From: Bacillota bacterium | GTDB taxonomy: Bacteria > Bacillota > Sulfobacillia > Sulfobacillales > Sulfobacillaceae | Assembly (NCBI GenBank): GCA_026627065.1 | Contig: JAPNUO010000011.1 | Location: forward strand, 1-64,000 | DNA length: 64,000 bases | Reading direction: 5' to 3' | Position numbers and translations under genes: made by a program | Part shown: positions 1 through 7,666 of the stretch, one piece after another | Position numbering within the stretch: position 1 is the stretch's first letter | How the letters are laid out: every line of letters starts with the position of its first letter | Notes under the pieces: model-generated | What the model saw: the letters and a program-made list of their open reading frames with translations, nothing else | Databases searched by the model: none | Told to the model about the DNA's origin: nothing

Positions 1-492
1 CCGAACCGGGGAACGGACGTCAACGTACGCGGAATCATCACGACACCGACCAATGCGACTTTTTTCAGCAGCAACTAACTAGACTCGAAAGCACTATCAA
101 ACGGGGAATCTATGGATTTGCGCGGAAACTCAGCCGAATTCAAGCATCCCGCACATGGACGAATTCAGTGGTTGATTCCTGCCGCCACAAACTTTCCATC
201 GCCGTCCAAGAATGGGATAAACTATTTACGGCCTTCCTCAGCGATAAATCGTTATCAAACCCTAAGCGCATGGATGGACGGAATACTGCTCTCCTACTAT
301 GCGCGCACCTTCGACGGTGACGCAGGGTCATGCTTACGGTGTGGCACCATGGTAAAACGATATACTCTAAAATCAGTGGTCGGGACCCCGGGTCTATTTC
401 GAATGCCCCGTTTGCGGAATGTTAAATATAATGTTTCGGAAAGTCATTCGTCAATAGCCGTACTCCCGCTCATTACGCCATCTCGCGGTTAA
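1..492 (+). pseudogene. Decayed zinc-ribbon protein remnant
   Basis: No intact gene is present, but protein-like sequence is scattered over the forward frames. One frame from about 170 reads plausibly (ending near an LCAH motif). A second reads through a CLRC pair at about 331. A third, after about 390, gives a CPVC pair (ECPVCGML). CLRC plus CPVC spaced about 25 residues apart would form a treble-cleft or zinc-ribbon finger if the frames were joined. At least two frame changes are needed, so I read this as a dead gene. The window edge may also cut its 5' part. Base composition is lower in GC than the core region, which suggests acquisition by transfer. Family not recognised. Confidence 0.35.
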
Positions 493-746
493 ACGTATCG
501 TGTGCAGTTGAGCTACCTTCGAGAGGTTGAGGCAAGCGTTCCCGACGGCTACTTATGTGGTGAAGTCACAGACAAGTCGACTGGTGAATCAATCTTCGAG
601 TTTATAGAACGGGGGAGACTTTCCAACGATAGCGTCCTGAAAATACCTCTGCCATCAAAAATCGGATCTTCACACTTCAAGAATATTTTGGGTATCGAAT
701 CTGGAGGTTTCACTAGTTCGCCACAGATTTTCCATTCTTTAATCTT

Positions 747-755
747 GGAGGGATT
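747..755 (+). promoter_or_regulatory. Shine-Dalgarno followed by ATT instead of ATG
   Basis: GGAGG at 747-751 precedes the in-frame ATT codon 753-755 of the MFS transporter reading frame. A consensus ribosome site sits where the true start of the transporter should be, but no standard initiation codon follows it. Confidence 0.35.
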
Positions 756-863
756 CTCATCTATTCCGCGTCAATATGGAGGAATGTTGACTTTACAATT
801 TATTGGATCGGTCAAACCATATCAGCTCTAGGGAATGCCGTTTCGTATTTCGTCCTGCCTTTA

Positions 864-1970
864 ATGGTGTTACAATTGACCAAGTCGCCATCCCAGGTCA
901 CAATCGTCATGGGCCTCGCTTTGTTACCGTACGCCATCATTGGACTTCCCGTTGGAGCGCTAATTGACACCCTTGACCGCAAGCACGTCATGAAGGTCTG
1001 CGACGCCGCAAGGTGTACGGTACTAATGAGCGTCCCTGTAGCTAATGCGTTGCACGTGCTGACTATTTGGCAGTTATATTTCGTCTCACTTATTACGGGC
1101 ACGTGCCTCGTATTTTTTAGTGTGGCTGAAGTTTCTAGTCTGCCCAGTATCATAGACCGACAGCTGATTGGCCAGGCCAACAGTTTAATATATGCGGGCT
1201 CAAATGCCACTGATATTCTCGGGCCGCTGGCTGCTGGAATGCTCTATTCCAGGATCGGCTATGCGAATCTCATTGGGTTCGACTCAATATCGTTTCTCAT
1301 ATCGTTCTTATCACTGACGCTGATTAATAAAGAGTTCCAATCGGGCGAAGCCACGAAGGTCACCTGGAAGCAGGTGAAACGGGACACCGCCTCGGGCCTT
1401 AAGTACCTCATGACCAGTCCTCTAATCAGAACCCTGGCAATTATTGTATCTGTCAGCAATGTTGTCGCGTCTCCGTACTACGTTTATGTGTTGGTTTTTG
1501 CCAGGAGATCTCTGCACGCCAGCCCGACCGTGCTCGGAGCACTCTGGGGAATCTCCTCCTTTGGGGCATTTTTGGGTTCGTTGACTTCAGGCAAGTTGGG
1601 CAAAAGATTCGGGTTTCGTTTGGTCATCGTCTTTGCGATTCTCGCAGATACGCTTGCGCGCCTCGTATTGCCATTAAGCCCGACCACTTTGGTGATGATT
1701 CCGGTTTTGGCCTTGACCAACGCTGCTCAAGCAGTCCTCAACGTTTCAATTATTTCCGAACGGCAGACCTCCGCTCCTCCTCAAATGCTTGGGCGTGTGA
1801 ACAGTGCGTTTCGTACCTTGGCTATCGGTGTGCAACCGTTTGGTATGTTAGTCGGCGGGGTCATTATCGCAAACACGGGAGGTTTTCTCGCGCTCCTTTT
1901 GGTTGGGATTTTGTTTGTGCCCATCAGCTTCTATGCATGGTGGGGCTTGAGGAGACCTGCGATGCAATGA
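864..1970 (+). CDS. MFS transporter (MFS_3/DHA3-like), N-terminus broken
   Basis: Multi-spanning membrane protein of the major facilitator superfamily. The loop after TM2, GALIDTLDRKHVM, matches the conserved cytoplasmic 'G.l.Dr..Rr' motif of drug/proton antiporters. Ten or more hydrophobic segments run to the end. The expected TM1 (WIGQTISALGNAVSYFVLPL) is encoded in the same frame just upstream at about 804-863, so ATG 864 is not the ancestral start. That frame is open from 717 and has a GGAGG at 747-751, yet only ATT/CTC/ATC follow in frame and no ATG, GTG or TTG occurs. The gene is therefore either started at a non-canonical codon or damaged at its start. Substrate unknown. GC is lower than in the neighbours. 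Confidence 0.7.
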   Translation: MVLQLTKSPSQVTIVMGLALLPYAIIGLPVGALIDTLDRKHVMKVCDAARCTVLMSVPVANALHVLTIWQLYFVSLITGTCLVFFSVAEVSSLPSIIDRQLIGQANSLIYAGSNATDILGPLAAGMLYSRIGYANLIGFDSISFLISFLSLTLINKEFQSGEATKVTWKQVKRDTASGLKYLMTSPLIRTLAIIVSVSNVVASPYYVYVLVFARRSLHASPTVLGALWGISSFGAFLGSLTSGKLGKRFGFRLVIVFAILADTLARLVLPLSPTTLVMIPVLALTNAAQAVLNVSIISERQTSAPPQMLGRVNSAFRTLAIGVQPFGMLVGGVIIANTGGFLALLLVGILFVPISFYAWWGLRRPAMQ

Positions 1971-2219
1971 AACTCTGAGAGTCGACCTAAGGCTGCGTTT
2001 TTCAGTTTTTCCGGCCCGAAGCAAACAGGAACTGGTTCGTGATCTGGTATTCGTTCTCGGTCCATCCAACGGATAGGCGAATGTTCGGATGATAGGCCGG
2101 CTTAATAGAGCTATCGGTTTCATGGTAGGTGGCCGTGCGTACTTTCCCGATATGCTATCGAATGTGGTTTATGGAACAGACTAACATCCATTCCGGCGCT
2201 TATTCCTAAATCCAAACCA
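1971..2219. other. Intergenic stretch at a composition boundary
   Basis: Between the MFS gene and the phage-like gene group. No ORF, hairpin or repeat is convincing. Base composition rises sharply just after its end (about 2280), so it probably marks the border between two segments of different origin. Confidence 0.4.
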
Positions 2220-2702
2220 ATGGAAAACTCGAACCATGGCCCCACCCACATGGCAATAACTGGCTTATGGCGGAAAATTTACGAATCGTTACCTACCCCG
2301 ATCCGTACCACGCTGACCCTTCCGGTCGGGCAGCAAGTGCTGGCCTTCGCGGGGCCAGATGCCTCCCGTCACGCGGTGCAGGCCATCGGCGACGCCTTTC
2401 GGGCGTTGGATCCAGCCCTGCTGGTCCGTGTGACCTTAGCGGATCCCCCGACCGACAGCCCTAGCCTCGTGATTCCTGACATCCGGCTGCCCGCGGAGGT
2501 CCAGGCCCTGCGGCAATCGCCGGCCACCTGGCTCGTCTATTGCGAGGCCGATCCGGTCGTGCGTACTCAGCGGTTGATCGCTCGCGAGGGCCGCCCGCTC
2601 TCGCCCACTCCGGCCCACCACCTTACGGAAACCGCGGTTCTCTTCCTCGCGGCCCAAGCGGATTTCCGGTGGGCGAATTCCGTCCCCTTCACGGAATCCT
2701 AG
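2220..2702 (+). CDS. Phage-type deoxynucleoside monophosphate kinase-like protein
   Basis: 160 residues. The second half resembles phage dNMP kinases: VIPDIRLPAEVQALR corresponds to the family's 'vv.DvRFpnEa.air' segment, and the C-terminal HHLTETAV...WANS to 'H.SE.al....d..i.N'. The N-terminal P-loop of active kinases is not visible: where it would be expected, the protein reads LAFAGPDASRHA, which has a Gly but no GKS/T. It may thus be inactive or a divergent member. It is followed by a coiled-coil protein, a small protein and a dUTPase on the same strand, a grouping typical of phage nucleotide metabolism. Start chosen as the first ATG; an internal start cannot be excluded. Confidence 0.5.
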   Translation: MENSNHGPTHMAITGLWRKIYESLPTPIRTTLTLPVGQQVLAFAGPDASRHAVQAIGDAFRALDPALLVRVTLADPPTDSPSLVIPDIRLPAEVQALRQSPATWLVYCEADPVVRTQRLIAREGRPLSPTPAHHLTETAVLFLAAQADFRWANSVPFTES

Positions 2703-2748
2703 CCGGTGCTTCGGCAGTGGCTGCAATCCCAGGGACTTTGCCACGCCA

Positions 2749-2757
2749 TGCTATAAT
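2749..2757 (+). promoter_or_regulatory. Extended -10 promoter element
   Basis: TG-C-TATAAT at 2749-2757 is a perfect extended -10. It lies about 20 nt before the ATG at 2775 and 40 nt before the ATG at 2799. No clear -35 is seen, as is common with extended -10 promoters. It would drive the coiled-coil protein and probably the dUTPase group. Confidence 0.5.
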
Positions 2758-2798
2758 GGAAGGAACGAGGAGAGATGTCCGGGAAAGGATTGACCCCC

Positions 2799-3190
2799 AT
2801 GAGCGACGCGCCGAAGCCGTCTGACGCCAACCCTGTGGTCGACATGCCGTGGGTACTCATCAGCACCAAATCCAGCAACTCAACGACAACATCAACCAGC
2901 GTTTTAATGACGAGCGCCTGCGCATGGATGAACGATTTGCCGCGCTCGAACGCAGCGTCAACGACCGCTTCGCGACCCAAGAAAAGAGCTTGAATGACCG
3001 TTTCGCCACCATCGGTCAACGCTTCGCGGCCATCGATCAACGATTCGACAAGCTCGAACACGACTTGGATCAACGCTTCGGCAAGCTCGAACACCGCCTG
3101 GAATTCCGGGTCAGTACCTGGCTAGCGATCCTGCTCGCCATTCTCACCCTCATTATCGGCGCGCTGCTGGGGCATCCGGCCCATTGGTAG
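2799..3190 (+). pseudogene. Coiled-coil protein with C-terminal membrane anchor, frame-broken near its start
   Basis: The continuous reading frame runs from GTG 2849 to 3190 (113 residues). It consists of heptad-like repeats (LNDRFATIGQRFAAIDQRFD and similar) over about residues 8-85, then a single hydrophobic helix (WLAILLAILTLIIGALLG), so it is a tail-anchored coiled coil. The GTG has no ribosome site. A well-placed GGAAAGG precedes ATG 2799 in another frame (MSDAPKPSDANPVVDMP), which ends in the coil only if the frame moves by -1 near 2847. I therefore infer one gene with a one-base deletion, or a sequencing error. If GTG 2849 is used it would be a short intact protein. Function unknown. 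Confidence 0.45.
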
Positions 3191-3294
3191 ATGGCCGTAT
3201 CCCACCCCGCTCGCGTGTTCTGCCCGTCCGGCCACAGGCGGACGGGCTGTTTTGGGCCTGACCCCCAGACCCCACTCAGACAGGAGGACCGCCT

Positions 3295-3483
3295 GTGACA
3301 CCCCTCTTGCCCCTCAAAGAAAAACCGCTGACGCCCGCGGAAGCCGCCGACGTGCTGCGCGGCTTGGCGGAATTCGTGGAAAATTATCCGGCCACGGGCG
3401 TCCTGCTCACCGTCGACCTCGCGGTCGCCACCGCGAAAGTTCCCGCGCCCGCCAAACGGACCAAACGCCCCTCCACCCCATAG
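3295..3483 (+). CDS. Small protein of 62 residues, unknown function
   Basis: GTG start at 3295 is preceded by CAGGAGG (about 3282-3288) at good spacing. The protein is helical and mildly acidic in the middle (LTPAEAADVLRGLAEFVENY), with a basic, proline-rich tail. Its stop is followed within 5 nt by the ribosome site of the dUTPase gene, so the two are probably co-transcribed. No family recognised; its position suggests a phage-like accessory protein. Confidence 0.5.
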   Translation: MTPLLPLKEKPLTPAEAADVLRGLAEFVENYPATGVLLTVDLAVATAKVPAPAKRTKRPSTP

Positions 3484-3505
3484 GCTCAAGGAGGCCTCCC
3501 TGATC

Positions 3506-4128
3506 ATGATCGCCGCGCCCCCCACCACCCCTCCGTTGCAGCCCTTGGCCTTCGTACCCCCAGCCGCCGACTGGCGGACCCTCCTCTCCTGGATACACGA
3601 GATGCCGCCGCCGGCGGCGCTGGACCGCGGTCGGCCGGACACTCCTGCGTGCGGCGCGGAGCCCGTGTGGCTCACACTGTCCCCCATGGCGCCCACGATC
3701 CCCCGGTGGACGCTTACGTGGGATCCCGAGGTCGGCTTCGTCGGCACATTGCGGAATCGGTAACCGTCGAGCCGGGATCCGGGCAGATGTTGCGCACCGG
3801 CATCAAAGCCTATATGCCGCCGGGCTGGTTCCTGTTGCTGGCCACCCGCTCCAGCGTGGGCATCAAGCGCCGGTTGATCATCCCCAACAGCATTGGCGTC
3901 ATCGACGCCGATTATGTCGACAATTCCGCCAACGAGGGCGAAATCTTCTTGGCGCTCTGGAACATTGGCGAACAGCCGCAAACCCTTCAGCCCACTGACC
4001 GATTAGCCCCAGGGATTTTTCTGCTGCATGGTCTCATCGCCTACGATGCCGCGGACGCTGTCCGCGGCGGAGGGATGGGCAGTATCTCCCTAAGGATGTC
4101 TGAAGAGGTATTGGGATCCTTTTCGTGA
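3506..4128 (+). pseudogene. dut: dUTP diphosphatase, interrupted by a frame change
   Basis: The downstream two thirds is an unmistakable trimeric dUTPase (dUTP to dUMP + PPi). ATRSSVGIK is motif II, NSIGVIDADYVDN motif III with the catalytic Asp/Tyr region, ALWNIG...DRLAPGIF motif IV, and RGGGMGSI the C-terminal motif V. Motif I is split. The frame opened by ATG 3506 (AAGGAGG at 3488-3494) reads ...TWDPEVGF near 3731 and then hits a stop at 3761. A -1 change there joins VGF to RHIAESVTVEPG, restoring an AGYD-like motif. The frame change may be a one-base deletion or an assembly error. I see no slippery heptamer at the join, so programmed shifting is unlikely. Confidence 0.7.
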
Positions 4129-4187
4129 GTCATACTGTTTAGTGTCGGCAAAGACGGCGCTTGCGGAATTCACGGAAAGGAACCATA

Positions 4188-4613
4188 ATGCAGGATAGAA
4201 GGACGGGGATGGTCATGCTGACTTTAAGTCGCGATGAGATTCGCCGGATGGCGTCGGAAGTCGAGCAGGTTCCGAGTCCATTGCCGCAGGTCCGGCAATT
4301 GATCGCGCGCTTAATGGCGGCGGTGTCGGCTCCCGAGCATCCGACGGTGTCCATCGACGTGCGGGACGCGGATGTCCCGTGGATGACGACGGCGGATGTT
4401 GCCGCACTCTATCGCGTCTCTGAACGAACGGTACGTCAGTGGTGCGAAAAAGGGTATCTCCAAGCCCAACGAGTGCCGGGGCCGCGGGGATCGTGGCGCA
4501 TTCGCGGGGATCAATTTCCGGCGGACCTGACGGCTGCAGAGCGTCTCGTGTCCACCGTGCGGGATATCAACCGGCGGTTTTCGGAACCGCCGCCCGATGA
4601 TTATGAACAATAA
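4188..4613 (+). CDS. Excisionase/MerR-type HTH DNA-binding protein (probable antitoxin)
   Basis: 141 residues from ATG 4188, chosen because GGAAAGGA lies 6-7 nt upstream. Residues about 66-112 form a winged helix of the excisionase/MerR type: WMTTADVAALYRVSERTVRQWCEKGYL followed by a basic wing and WRIRGDQF. The N-terminal part is helical and could serve for dimerisation or toxin binding. Its 3' end overlaps the start of a PIN-domain gene by 17 nt, the arrangement expected for an antitoxin and toxin translated together. By analogy with PIN systems it would bind and autoregulate its own promoter; that is inference. Confidence 0.65.
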   Translation: MQDRRTGMVMLTLSRDEIRRMASEVEQVPSPLPQVRQLIARLMAAVSAPEHPTVSIDVRDADVPWMTTADVAALYRVSERTVRQWCEKGYLQAQRVPGPRGSWRIRGDQFPADLTAAERLVSTVRDINRRFSEPPPDDYEQ

Positions 4614-5162
4614 GCTTCGCGTGGTGCTGGACACGACGGTCTTTTGCGGGGCGTTGGTCAATCCGGAAGGCGGGAATATGCAGTGCCTGCTTTTGGCCAA
4701 CGGCCCGTTTTTTCATCCCGTGATTGCACAGACAGTCCTTGCCGAGTTTGTCCATGTCGCCACGGTGCGCGGCATTGGCTCGGGTCGTCACCGTCGCCTT
4801 TATACCTACGATGAGGTGCAACGATTTCTGGAGAGCTTGGCGCCATTGCTCGAACAGGCCGTCCCCGTCGGCTTGCGCGATATTTTGCCTCACATCCTGC
4901 GCTGGCCGTATCTTTCGCTGTCTCAAGCCTTACAAAATTGGCCGCCCAGTGGCAGACCGGTGAGGCCGCGGCCCTGGATCCTTCGGTGCGGGTCTCGACA
5001 CTGGACCTCAAAGACGTCCGTGTCATTCTCGCGGCCGTCGAGTATGGTGCCGAAATCATCGTGACAAGCAATCCGAAAGATTTTCAGATACCGGCGGCAC
5101 CCTGGCGCGTCGAAACTCCGCGGGCATTCTTGCGGCGCTGGATTCCCGACACGGACTCATGA
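4597..5162 (+). pseudogene. PIN-domain ribonuclease (toxin), frame-broken
   Basis: N-terminal PIN signature VVLDTTVFCGAL with the first catalytic Asp, and a mid-protein conserved Glu in TVLAEFVHVA. The frame then drifts into RPVRPRPW after about 4928. Continuing in the -1 frame from about 4928 gives KLAAQWQTGEAAALD and then the C-terminal PIN signature LDLKDVRVILAAVEYGAEIIV with the second Asp, followed by TSNPKDF. The last motif has Asn where many PIN proteins have Asp (TGD). One missing base near 4928 explains the split. It overlaps the upstream HTH gene. As it stands the toxin would be truncated and inactive. Confidence 0.6.
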
Positions 5163-5237
5163 CGGAACCTTCGCACGCTCTCGGCCTTCCCGTCGAGGGC
5201 GTTGGTCGTTAACAAAACCCCCCAGAAACGAACCCCC

Positions 5238-5456
5238 ATGGATCTCAATCTCCAATACCCGGACGATTGGCTGCACGACTTTGTCGCTCGTGTCGTCTAG
5301 TATGCCTTAGAGGACACCGTGTCCGACCGGGCGTTCCGGGAGGTTGTCCCAAGCTTCGTGGAATTTCGCCAGCGCATCCTTTCGCGTGATTTAACCGATG
5401 TGCTCGGTTTTTTGTTCGGGTGTATTCCGCACGGCCAATTTTCAGGCGGTTTGTAA
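5238..5456 (+). pseudogene. Short ORF with an in-frame amber codon
   Basis: From ATG 5238 the frame reads MDLNLQYPDDWLHDFVARVV, meets TAG at 5298-5300, and continues without further stops as YALEDTVSDRAFREVVPSFV and beyond to TAA 5454-5456 (72 codons in all). Both halves look protein-like and amphipathic. No ribosome site precedes the ATG. I do not recognise the family. It lies just beyond the 3' end of the fossil Mutator transposase on the other strand and is probably a fragment of a gene damaged with it. Confidence 0.3.
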
Positions 5457-6603
5457 CAAGGGAATTTCGCGATAGCCGGGGATCCGCGGCAACGTGTCGT
5501 CGATGAAAAAACTTGCCGACGCCATCCATCGTAAGACCGGTTGCCCATTGGTCCAATGTTTGACATGCTGGGCATGGGTCCGCCATGGACTATGGATGGA
5601 TTCCATGGCATCGGTGTTCGCCGACGTTTGGCGCAAGAGCCCCGGAAGGCCCCATCGATGGACAGTGAAGGGTTCAGCGAGTCCTTCCCGGAGACTCCCG
5701 GCAGCGCCGGGATGATCCCGTTCGAGCTCGTTCGCGAGCGCTTCTAAGGCCTGGGCGGCTGTGTCCGCATCCGGTTCTTGATACGCCGTCCGTCAGCGCT
5801 GGCGGACCCGATTTTCGGCGGATTTCGGCAGGTGATCGAGGACATTCCGTGGCTTGTGGATTTGGCACGTTGGATGAGGACTTGATCCTCCCAGACCTCG
5901 CGCACCGCTTTGGCTCAGGCCTTGGCGCCATCGATGACTACGAGTCATCCGTGCGCGGCCGTCAGGCCGCGGGTGATGAGATCCTGCAATCCGGCCATGA
6001 CCACGGTGTGGTGTTCTGTCGCTCCTTCGACCAAGCCCAAGACGCGGTTGTGGCCGTCGGCATCCATCCCTCAGGCGCCGACCACTAGATGATCGGCCAC
6101 ACGCAAACTATCGATCATCACCACCACCCACGTCCGGTCATCCCATCGCCGCTGGAGGAAGCGGTCGAGGGCCTGTGGGGTGGCTTGGATAAAGCGGCGG
6201 CTCACCGGACTCTGGCTGGGGCTCGGCTGCTCCATTGCGGCTTCAAAGGCCGCATCAGCGGGACCCGGTTGGCGGCTCGCTAAGCCCTACAGCATCCGTT
6301 CCAGTACGGCTTGCGTCGCCAACCGTCCTGGAACCGGTGGTCGGTGTCTCACGGAATTTCCTCCGAACCATCAGCGGTCCGCCCCCGCGGGCACGGGACG
6401 GAGATTTTGCGATCCCCCAAATAGACGCTGCCGATGTCGGTCCCCTGTCGGACAGCTTGACGTTGCGAATCATGACGGCCTTTGGGCCCTGCGAACTGCT
6501 CCACCTTGGCCGCCATCCTCTGTTGCAACACCTGCAATCCGACCCGGATCGACAGCGCCAATAAGCCGTCTTCGGCATCCTGGAGAATGTCTACCCACGG
6601 CAC
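5442..6603 (-). pseudogene. Mutator/IS256-type transposase fossil
   Basis: Read on the minus strand, pieces of one transposase appear in order across changing frames. LLALSIRVGLQVLQQRM and GSVYLGDRKISVPCPR form the N-terminal region with the typical 'vlg.rkv.v..pr.R' segment. VVVMIDSLRVADHLVVGA begins the catalytic core, GMDADGHNRVLGLVEGATE and LVVIDGAKA carry DDE-type acidic residues, and NTDAMESIHS is the conserved C-terminal segment. Total span is about 387 codons, full length for the family, but several stops (for example after LVVGA and AAHG) and frameshifts break it. Start taken at GTG 6603. Terminal inverted repeats were not identified. Confidence 0.75.
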
Positions 6604-6657
6604 GCTCAGCGGCTGTTCGGGGCTTTATACTGGGAGTCACTGGCGATTCCTCCTCTT

Positions 6658-6897
6658 ATGATGGATCAGACCTCTCTCGTAAACCAGAGAGCCATCGGGA
6701 TCGCTCGTTTCAATTTCCACGAAAAAATGGGGCATTCTCCGTTCCGGGCATGGATGGACGAGGTGGTCGAAGACCTCGCCGCCTTGGCCCGCGCCGTGCA
6801 TCCGCCGTCCGACGCGCAACAGCGGGAAGCCCGGGCCACGGCGCGAGCGGAACACAACGACCTGTTTCACCCGCCCGAGGAGGACGAGGCCGAATGA
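6658..6897 (+). CDS. Hypothetical acidic protein, 79 residues
   Basis: ATG 6658 (or the adjoining ATG 6661) follows a CTCCTCTT-rich leader with no clear ribosome site. The product is helical and acidic at its C-terminus (HPPEEDEAE). Its stop codon overlaps the ATG of the next small ORF as ATGA, and the GAGGAGGACGAGG coding for its tail doubles as that gene's ribosome site. This coupling is the main support for both being genes. They lie between two transposase fossils. No family recognised. Confidence 0.4.
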   Translation: MMDQTSLVNQRAIGIARFNFHEKMGHSPFRAWMDEVVEDLAALARAVHPPSDAQQREARATARAEHNDLFHPPEEDEAE

Positions 6898-7067
6898 CCG
6901 CGCTGCTCCACCCCCAATGGCTCACGGCGACCATCCCCCCACCGTCTGGTCCCCTGCGCCTCACCAGCGCGTTTCTTCGCGAAGAGCCCCTTGATTGGAC
7001 GACATTCTCGTTTGATGACGCCCAGGAGGCCTTGGAGCATCTCGTCCATTACCAAATTCGGACGTAA
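6894..7067 (+). CDS. Hypothetical protein, 57 residues, translationally coupled
   Basis: ATG 6894 overlaps the preceding stop (ATGA) and has a strong GAGGAGG 10-17 nt upstream. The C-terminal half (LDWTTFSFDDAQEALEHLVH) looks like a small globular protein. No recognised domain; too short for a confident guess. An unrelated longer open frame (6180-7067) covers the same end but is a chance extension through the transposase fossil. Confidence 0.4.
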   Translation: MTALLHPQWLTATIPPPSGPLRLTSAFLREEPLDWTTFSFDDAQEALEHLVHYQIRT

Positions 7068-7149
7068 AGCCCCGGCGTTTACGCCCTATGCATTACCCAT
7101 AACTGGGTCTCTGAGGAAAATCAGGGCGCGGACGGTGACCCCGGACGGC

Positions 7150-7531
7150 AGCACCCCCAAACAGTGGGTGACGACAGCCCAAGGCACCGGACGCGGGATT
7201 GCTCTCGAAGACCTGACGGGCATCCCGCACCCGGACAACGGTTCCCCAGGCGCAGCGACGTCGCCAACACCGTGGGGCGTTCCATCAATTGCGATCCTTT
7301 ATCGAGTACAAGGCCCGCTTGGCGGGGGTGCCCGTCGTGTTCCTCGATCCCCGGAACACCTCTCGCACGTGCCCGCAATGCGGATTGATCGCCAAGCGCC
7401 ATCGTCCCCATCAAGCCTCCTTTCGCTGTATCGGCTGTGGGTTCGCTGGCCCCGCCGATACCATCGCGGCGCGCAACAACGCGAGCCAGGCCGCCGTCAA
7501 CCGGTCAAACGCGGCAGGCGGTTCCGCCTAG
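7150..7531 (+). pseudogene. TnpB (IS200/IS605 OrfB) 3' remnant
   Basis: GRGIALEDLTGI carries the second RuvC-type catalytic Glu region of TnpB. After a frame change near 7290 the protein continues with the canonical C-terminus: RSFIEYKARLAGVPVVFLDP, the zinc finger CPQCG...CIGCG, and ADTIAARNNA with the last catalytic Asp region. The N-terminal half of TnpB is missing and the remaining part is in two frames, so it is inactive. The RNA-guided nuclease function known for intact TnpB cannot be expected here. Confidence 0.75.
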
Positions 7532-7534
7532 CTG

Positions 7535-7567
7535 CAAGCCCCCGCATTTATTCGTGGGGTTGTTGAC
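7535..7567. repeat. Probable IS200/IS605 right-end hairpin
   Basis: The sequence AAGCCCCCGCATTTATTCGT followed by GGGGTTGTTGAC can fold as an imperfect hairpin (CCCC pairing with GGGG) and lies immediately after the TnpB stop, where IS200/IS605 elements keep the subterminal hairpin recognised by the transposase. A matching left end was not found. Confidence 0.4.
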
Positions 7568-7596
7568 GAAGGATATTTAGGAAGGCCAGAACATAG

Positions 7597-7633
7597 AAAA
7601 AACCGCAATGATCCTGCGGCGAGATCATTGCGG
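7597..7633 (-). terminator. Rho-independent terminator of spoVT
   Basis: A perfect 11-bp stem (CCGCAATGATC at 7603-7613, GATCATTGCGG at 7623-7633) with a 9-nt loop is followed on the minus strand by six T residues (7597-7602). It sits 34 nt after the spoVT stop codon and ends the long minus-strand cluster. Confidence 0.9.
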
Positions 7634-7666
7634 ACTCCCACGGTTGTGTTGGGGTGAGGTGATGAG

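Noticed and set aside
2849..3120. Possible tandem DNA repeat or CRISPR-like array
   Set aside because: The periodicity is a protein heptad pattern of a coiled coil; the DNA units differ and there are no spacers.
2799..5162. Programmed -1 frameshifting in coil, dUTPase and PIN genes
   Set aside because: No X-XXY-YYZ heptamer or strong downstream structure was seen at any join.
5298..5300. Amber codon recoded as pyrrolysine
   Set aside because: A single TAG in a small unrecognised ORF next to dead transposons; decay is far simpler.
6180..7067. 295-codon forward frame
   Set aside because: It runs antisense through the Mutator transposase fossil; only its last 57 codons, from ATG 6894, have ribosome-site and overlap support.
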